Under the pieces are notes generated by a model that ran no database searches, was not told the origin of the DNA, and saw only the letters and a program-made list of their open reading frames with translations. From CAMDPA01 sp965223035 (GTDB taxonomy: Bacteria > Pseudomonadota > Alphaproteobacteria > Rhizobiales > Hyphomicrobiaceae), in the NCBI GenBank assembly GCA_965223035.1, contig OZ244980.1:1302001-1366000 (forward strand): 64,000 nt of DNA. The letters are read 5' to 3'. The position numbers and the translations under genes are program-made. Each line of letters begins with the position of its first letter. Positions within the stretch are counted from its first letter, which is position 1. This document shows, piece after piece, positions 59,662-64,000 of the stretch.

Positions 59662-61104
59662 TTAGCGGCCATTTAGCACCGAGGTCACGCGGTCGATCAT
59701 GTCGTCCTTATTGTAGAGATCATAGTACATCATCGCCATAATGTTCGGCGGTCCGAAGAAAAACCGTTCATAAAGCACTTGGCGGCTTCCGAACGCCGAG
59801 ATCGCCAGATCATGCGCCAGCCGAAACAGTGCGACGCGGTCCCGGCTGTTGAGGTTTGCGACTTGAAAATAGCGTTCGATGTCGGGTGTGAGGTCGCTGC
59901 AGAAATCTGCCTCGCTGGGCGTCGCCATCAGCGAGCTTGAGCCCATCTGCTGGATCGCCTCGATCAGCTTGGGATAGCTGCGCGGATAAAGATTACGCTG
60001 GGTGTCGATCGGCCGCCGTAGTGGGATGTAATTGCCCCACTGATCTTCATGCGCCTGTTCTTCGGCGCTAAACAGCAGCGCGCGAATGGTCTCTGCAACC
60101 CACATCGCCTCGGCGATCTGACCTTTGATATTGATGTCTTTGTCTTTGCCCGTCGCCTGGGCCATCGCACACATCAGCCCGACAACAAATTCCGTCTTAG
60201 CCAGTTTGCCGGCCGCCACTTGATGCATCATGTGCACGACCGCATTGGTCTGTGCAAAAGCCTGATTGCATTTCGCCGGATCACGATACATGAACACCCG
60301 CTCCCACGGCACCAGGACGTTATCGAACACGACGACCGCATCCATTTCTTCAAAGCGCGATGAGAGCGGCGCATCGAACGTCGATTTGCCGTGGTCGTAG
60401 CTGTCGCGGCAGATCAGTCGCATCCCTTCGGTGGCCAGTGGTAGTGCAAAGGCAAAGGCAAACGGATAATTGTCGTCGCTCGCGCGCAAGACGGTCGCTG
60501 GAAACACCTCGATCTCGTCGGCATGTGGGCCAAGCGTCGCCAGCAGCCGCGCGCCTTTGACGACGATGCCGGCATCGGTTTCCTTGACGATATGCAAGGC
60601 GACCTTGTCACTGTATTTGCCGTCCTGGGCCATCTGATGGCTGAAGGTGGGATTGACCAGGGTGTGTGTTAGCACCTTGTCGTTTTTGCGCACGAAATCG
60701 TAGAAATTGATCATGTTTTGGGCGTAGTCGGTGTTACCTGTGCCCAGATAGTCGGCGGCTGCGGCAAACGCCATGACCGAGGAGTTTTTGTAGTCGGGCG
60801 TGCGGCCGAACAGACCGTGGGACCATTTGGCCCATTCGTAAAATGCTGCCCCGCGGCGCTTGACGTCCTGTTTCGACTTGGGGATCAGAAACGAGGTGGC
60901 ACACCTGTCGCCGTCCTGGTCGAGATAGGTCACGGTCTCTTGATAGGCTGCATCGTGCTGACGATCGAGGAAGGACGCCAGCGTCTTCGCCCCACGATAA
61001 AGCCCGGGGTGGCGCGTGACATCCTTGATGCGTTCTCCCCCCATCCACACTTCGCGGCCATCAATCAGCCCGTCAAGATACTCGGCGCCCGAACGAATTC
61101 CCAT
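59662..61104 (-). CDS. hpaB: HpaB-family flavin-dependent aromatic monooxygenase
   Basis: A 480-residue member of the 4-hydroxyphenylacetate 3-hydroxylase large-component family, which uses reduced FAD supplied by a separate reductase to hydroxylate phenols. Diagnostic segments are MGIRSGAEYLDGL at the start, HTLVNPTFSHQ, GARLLATLGPHADEIEVF, FDNVLVPWERVFMYRD and GSSSLMATPSEADF. No HpaC-type flavin reductase is in the window. GGAGGTA precedes the ATG. A dyad at 61239-61258 may be its operator. Confidence 0.9.
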   Translation of the reverse strand: MGIRSGAEYLDGLIDGREVWMGGERIKDVTRHPGLYRGAKTLASFLDRQHDAAYQETVTYLDQDGDRCATSFLIPKSKQDVKRRGAAFYEWAKWSHGLFGRTPDYKNSSVMAFAAAADYLGTGNTDYAQNMINFYDFVRKNDKVLTHTLVNPTFSHQMAQDGKYSDKVALHIVKETDAGIVVKGARLLATLGPHADEIEVFPATVLRASDDNYPFAFAFALPLATEGMRLICRDSYDHGKSTFDAPLSSRFEEMDAVVVFDNVLVPWERVFMYRDPAKCNQAFAQTNAVVHMMHQVAAGKLAKTEFVVGLMCAMAQATGKDKDINIKGQIAEAMWVAETIRALLFSAEEQAHEDQWGNYIPLRRPIDTQRNLYPRSYPKLIEAIQQMGSSSLMATPSEADFCSDLTPDIERYFQVANLNSRDRVALFRLAHDLAISAFGSRQVLYERFFFGPPNIMAMMYYDLYNKDDMIDRVTSVLNGR

Positions 61105-61238
61105 GGTGTACCTCCGCGCTGGCTGAATGTTGAGGGAGCGACGTTATGATCTTCGTTGCTCGGCTTGCCGGTCGTCCGGCGTTCCTCGCACCGGCCAACT
61201 GCGCGGATCTTAGCTGAGCCTTTAGATGCCCACAAATG

Positions 61239-61258
61239 ATGAAAGGATATTATTTCAT
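61239..61258. promoter_or_regulatory. Dyad upstream of hpaB, candidate regulator site
   Basis: ATGAAA-N8-TTTCAT, a perfect 6-bp dyad in an AT-rich patch (61225-61275) about 135 bases before the hpaB start. Size and position suit a LysR- or MarR-type operator. Confidence 0.45.
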
Positions 61259-61421
61259 ACCACCTTGTTATGGTTCTAGCGCATCATTCTGATGGCGTGC
61301 TTGGAGCCACGCGGCCCAGAAGCGGCGCCAAGCCGATCGGTTGGTCAGTGTGGCCTTGACGGCCGCGCCCTGAGTTGCAACCACGAAGGCGGTCCACCTG
61401 ACGCATGCACATGGTGCATAA

Positions 61422-61522
61422 CGTTTCAGTGTGAGCTGGAGCCATTCCGCACCCCCGCCCAGCCATGAAATGGGCCGCTTGTGTGGGTGGCCGGGAGGAG
61501 CGGGTCGGCACGGCGATTTCGC
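61422..61522. repeat. GC-rich hairpin repeat (family 2), copy F2g
   Basis: CGTTTCAGTGTGAGCTGG, CCATTCCGCACCCCCGCCC, TGTGGGTGGCCGGGAGGAGC, GGGTCGGCACGGCGATTTCGC. It runs straight into R10. Confidence 0.7.
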
Positions 61523-61583
61523 CTAGAGCAACCTGCCTTTAATCGGAATCGGAACGATCCCGATTAAAGGCGCGATGATCTAG
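61523..61583. repeat. CTAG-bounded palindromic repeat, copy R10 (short hybrid)
   Basis: 61 bp, CTAGAGCAACCTGCC ... AAAGGCGCGATGATCTAG, nearly identical to R1 but with both CTAG ends intact. Intergenic, between lysR 3' end and hpaB 5' end. Confidence 0.93.
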
Positions 61584-61672
61584 GGCGGCAATCAACTAAG
61601 CAACCGTGTGCACGTGCACGGCCTTGAATCGGCCCGGGCCTGCGACCGGAGGCCGCGCGGAGCCGGAGCGCT

Positions 61673-62650
61673 TCACGTCACGGCCTTGGCTTTGCGTCCC
61701 CGCGCCGATCTGGGCTGCAACAACAGCGTCTGCGAACGGTGCTGGAAGTCCGCAAAGCGACCGCGCAGATAGGTCGTAAAATGGTCACGCACACGATCGA
61801 CCGAAGACGCTATCGGCACCATGGCGCACAAAGGCACCAGCGGATAAGGCAAGGCGACCGGCACAATCGACAGTGCCCCCTCCTCCAGCGCGTCCAGCAC
61901 CGAAAAGATCGGCAGCACCGTGAGGCAGTCCGATGACTGAACCAACGTGGTTATCACGCCGGCAGACTCGCTCTTGACCACGTTGGCGACGTCTTGCAAA
62001 CCGATCATCGCCAAGCTGTCTCGCATGACCTCAAAAAGCTTGCTGTTCTCTGCGTGGCTGATCCATTCGGCGGTTGCCAGCTGATCGGCCCTGATGGTCT
62101 TGCCGCTGCGCAGGATCGCGTGGCCTTGTCGGCACACGATTGCGTGGGCGATGTCGATCAGCGGCTGGTAGCGCAGACGCGGCCCGCCCTGGTTGATCGA
62201 CGTTAACCCAAGGGCAAGATCGAGCTGATTGTGCGTGAGCATCTCCCGCAGCTCGTCTGAATATGAAGCGGTGATGTCGAAACTGACATTGGGTCGCGCC
62301 TGCCGGTAGCTGGGGATGATTTTGGCAAGCGCAAAATCGCAAATGAAGGGCGGTGCGCCGATCCGCAGCAGCCCCCTGGTCCCCTTGCGCGCATCGCCGG
62401 CGATGAGGCTGGCATCCGCTATCGCGGCGCGCACGATGGCCCCCCGCTCGGCCAGCTCGCGGCCGATGCTGGTCGGAACGACGGGTCGGCGCCTTTGGGC
62501 CAACAGCTTGACCCTCAGCCGCCTTTCCATTTCGCCGACCATCCGACTGAGGCCGGGCTGGGTGGTGCCTAAGGCTTTGGCGGCGGTAGAGAAGGATTGA
62601 TGTTCAATGATCGCCGCAAACTGGACGAGGTGCCGAGGATCAATTTGCAT
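61673..62650 (-). CDS. LysR-family transcriptional regulator
   Basis: A 325-residue LTTR. The N-terminal winged helix is HLVQFAAIIEHQSFSTAAKALGTTQPGLSRMV, followed by the linker helix and a periplasmic-binding-protein-like effector domain (LLRIGAPPFICDFALAKIIPSYRQ). It is upstream of hpaB on the same strand and may control it. The sequence just before its ATG has a perfect dyad and a 17-bp duplication, consistent with autoregulation. Effector unknown. Confidence 0.93.
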   Translation of the reverse strand: MQIDPRHLVQFAAIIEHQSFSTAAKALGTTQPGLSRMVGEMERRLRVKLLAQRRRPVVPTSIGRELAERGAIVRAAIADASLIAGDARKGTRGLLRIGAPPFICDFALAKIIPSYRQARPNVSFDITASYSDELREMLTHNQLDLALGLTSINQGGPRLRYQPLIDIAHAIVCRQGHAILRSGKTIRADQLATAEWISHAENSKLFEVMRDSLAMIGLQDVANVVKSESAGVITTLVQSSDCLTVLPIFSVLDALEEGALSIVPVALPYPLVPLCAMVPIASSVDRVRDHFTTYLRGRFADFQHRSQTLLLQPRSARGRKAKAVT

Positions 62651-62667
62651 ATCATGATGTCATGATA
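62651..62667. promoter_or_regulatory. Dyad at the lysR start, candidate autoregulatory site
   Basis: ATCATGA-TG-TCATGAT, a perfect 7-bp inverted repeat immediately upstream of the lysR ATG. Confidence 0.5.
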
Positions 62668-62698
62668 ACTGAGGCCAGTATATAACTGAGGCCAGTAT
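62665..62698. repeat. 17-bp perfect tandem duplication upstream of lysR
   Basis: ATAACTGAGGCCAGTAT at 62665-62681 and 62682-62698. It may duplicate a binding site or arise by slippage. Confidence 0.95.
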
Positions 62699-62770
62699 CA
62701 GATAAGCATCTCGAACATGTATTGTACACCCGCCGTTTTAGCGCGCTCCCGGCGGATCACAGGCGGCAAC

Positions 62771-62906
62771 CTAGAGCAACCTGCCTTTCATCGGAATCGG
62801 AACGATCCCGATCAAAGGCAGGTTGCTCACCACTTTAACAGCGATCATCTTTGCGCCTTAAATCGGAACCGGCTTTGCGGTTCCGATTTAAGGCGCGATG
62901 ATCTAG
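62771..62906. repeat. CTAG-bounded palindromic repeat, copy R11 (full composite, reverse of R5)
   Basis: 136 bp in the opposite orientation to R5: type-A hairpin, GCTCACCACTTTAACAGCGATC spacer, then type-B hairpin ending in GGCGCGATGATCTAG. Both ends keep CTAG. Confidence 0.92.
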
Positions 62907-62907
62907 A

Positions 62908-63030
62908 TCATTTCCGCCCTCGGCGGCATCGCCGGGTCGGCCCGCGCCGCCCGGCCGGCCGGCCAATGCGACGATGTTGTGGGTGGCCAGCAGGAGGAGC
63001 TGGCCGGCACCGGGTACAAACCGGGTCGAC
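62908..63030. repeat. GC-rich hairpin repeat (family 2), copy F2h
   Basis: ATTTCCGCCCTCGGC, GCCGGGTCGGCCCGC, CCAATGCGACGATGTTG, GGGTGGCCAGCAGGAGGAGC, then ACCGGGTACAAACCGGGT. It directly follows R11. No gene is seen in 63031-63188. Confidence 0.6.
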
Positions 63031-63188
63031 CCGTGACAGAATTGGCCGGGAGCATTCCCGACAGGTAAAGCTTGCTTGGATCAGCTGTTGGCTCGAGCGA
63101 TGCCGTTTGCGCAGACCTGTCGTTTGCGGCGTATCGCGTTGTTCGGGTGTTTGAGAGCGGCGCCTACATGGTGGCACAGCTGTGTGGT

Positions 63189-63710
63189 CTACGTCTGGAA
63201 GCGGCCGGCTGCAGGCCGTCTTGGCGCTGTCCCGGGTTGGCTTTCAAACTCCATCTGGTCCAATTCATTCAGCAAATTCAGCAGCTTTTGAAGCCGCTCG
63301 GTGCCGAAACGGGTTTCTATCCGGTTGGCGATGCGTTGCGCCTCGTCCATGTTGTCAGATAGCAGCCGTCGGCCAGCTTTGGAGATGGCAACAACCTGTC
63401 GCCGGCGGTCGATCTTGCTGGCCGTGCGGGTGACGTAGCCCTTCTCAACCAGCGTCTGCAAGATCCGCGTCAGGCTCGGCAGCAGCAGGCATGCCTGATT
63501 TGCCAGCGCGGTGGCGTCCACCCGGCCGATTTCATCCAAGATCCGCAGGACGCGCCATTGTTGTTCCGTCACGCCCGCGTCGATCAACATCTTCCGCACG
63601 GGTCCCATCACCTTTTCGCGCGCGCGCAACAGGGCGATCGGCAAGGAGCGCGAGGTCGCAAGCGTTGAAGATTGCGCGGCTGCCCTCGCCGCGACCGCTG
63701 GTGTGCTCAT
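63189..63710 (-). CDS. hpaR: MarR-family regulator, HpaR-like
   Basis: A 173-residue winged-helix repressor. The stretch LPIALLRAREKVM, TEQQWRVLRILDE and LANQACLLLPSLTRILQTLVEKG follows the HpaR pattern (regulator of homoprotocatechuate operons) more than other MarR groups, and the wing has SKIDRRRQVV. Divergent from a gene starting at 63918, with a promoter and repeat-rich operator region between them. Assignment to HpaR is by resemblance and context. Confidence 0.82.
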   Translation of the reverse strand: MSTPAVAARAAAQSSTLATSRSLPIALLRAREKVMGPVRKMLIDAGVTEQQWRVLRILDEIGRVDATALANQACLLLPSLTRILQTLVEKGYVTRTASKIDRRRQVVAISKAGRRLLSDNMDEAQRIANRIETRFGTERLQKLLNLLNELDQMEFESQPGTAPRRPAAGRFQT

Positions 63711-63766
63711 CGCTGCCCTCCTTGGCTGCGGGTCGCCGCCATCGTGCCCAAGGTCTTAAAGGTGAC

Positions 63767-63814
63767 TTGACAACACGGAATATCTATTTAGCATGTTAAT
63801 AATTGCTATGTTAA
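63767..63814 (+). promoter_or_regulatory. Promoter with overlapping operator between hpaR-like gene and 63918
   Basis: TTGACA (63767-63772), 16 bases, TAGCAT (63789-63794). The -10 lies within TAGCA-N10-TGCTA (63789-63808) and a direct repeat of ATGTTAA (63793 and 63808), suitable for a MarR dimer blocking polymerase. Confidence 0.55.
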
Positions 63815-63917
63815 CGAAAAAATCTGGAAATGCCTGAGATCCCAACGATCAGCGCTCCATCGGCCAGGCGTGCGCTGCCCGTTCGACGGTTGAGAATGAC
63901 AAGGAGGGTTTGGCCTG

Positions 63918-64000
63918 ATGTCCCAGTTGGAGCAGAATCTCGAAAAACTATCAGCCTACATCCAACGATATCGGGTCGACGGCGTGCTCAATCAGATCGG
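63918..64000 (+). CDS. Unidentified gene, 5' end only
   Basis: 27 codons are visible (MSQLEQNLEKLSAYI..., then YRVDGVLNQIG) after a strong AAGGAGGG site, running off the window. It is probably the target of the adjacent HpaR-like repressor and likely part of the aromatic pathway, but too little is present to name it. Confidence 0.7.
   Translation, partial: MSQLEQNLEKLSAYIQRYRVDGVLNQI

Noticed and set aside
6934..62906. Palindromic repeats as intrinsic terminators
   Set aside because: Stems are long and stable but no T-tract follows in either direction, and several copies lie away from gene ends. Termination was not assigned as the function.
1..64000. tRNA or rRNA genes
   Set aside because: No T-loop/acceptor arrangement or rRNA-like stretch was noticed in the intergenic regions; a tRNA scan would settle it.

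Overview
The window is a GC-rich chromosomal segment from an alphaproteobacterium. The evidence is gene order and family type: dciA-dsbA-smc beside mutY, pyrB-pyrC-plsY-dprA-topA-rnr, rpmH-rnpA-yidC-engB...argB, and a small aa3-oxidase subunit IV gene in front of a split pntAA-pntAB-pntB operon. I cannot fix the order or genus from sequence alone. I found no rRNA, tRNA or CRISPR array.

Layout. 1-4.6 kb (minus): dciA, two DsbA-like thiol oxidoreductases and the 5' part of smc, divergent from mutY (plus). 6.1-6.9 kb: a beta-keto acid cleavage enzyme. 7.2-19.6 kb (minus): one long housekeeping array read pyrB, pyrC (a dihydroorotase homologue lacking the metal-binding HxH), plsY, dprA, topA, rnr, DUF983, Nudix. 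20.1-22.7 kb: a PcfJ-like protein and a six-helix K+ channel. 23.1-26.8 kb: rpmH, rnpA, yidC, engB. 27.1-28.9 kb (minus): an orphan Clp-N-domain membrane protein. 29.3-35.8 kb: argB, a PhyH-type dioxygenase, a pyrimidine-nucleotidase-like HAD enzyme, a GNAT-nitrilase fusion, a site-2 protease and an MBL-fold hydrolase. 36.2-40.2 kb: energy metabolism (CoxIV and proton-translocating transhydrogenase), with an unknown exported protein inserted in the pnt operon.

From 40 kb on the content is catabolic and accessory: a tripartite tricarboxylate transporter (TctC-B-A), an aldo/keto reductase, an alpha/beta-hydrolase gene split by an IS630-family element, a beta-hydroxyacid dehydrogenase, a TRAP transporter with fused DctQM, and an HpaH-type hydratase. 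Then come an imelysin / di-haem oxidoreductase / imelysin / DUF1513 operon and MgtE. The right end holds an HpaB-type flavin monooxygenase with LysR and HpaR-like MarR regulators. HpaB, HpaH and HpaR homologues in one 12-kb stretch point to hydroxyphenylacetate-like aromatic acid catabolism, with the TRAP and TTT systems as likely uptake routes (inference).

The most unusual feature is a family of palindromic repeats bounded by CTAG, with 11 clear copies in 64 kb. In seven of them the terminal TAG is exactly the stop codon of a neighbouring gene. Long (~136-139 bp) copies are two hairpins joined by a spacer, and ~61-64-bp copies look like internal deletions or hybrids. A second GC-rich hairpin family nearly always abuts the first. 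The termini resemble those of the resident IS630, suggesting a TA-targeting mobile element. Short tandem duplications of 12-17 bp are also frequent, both between genes and in frame inside coding sequences.
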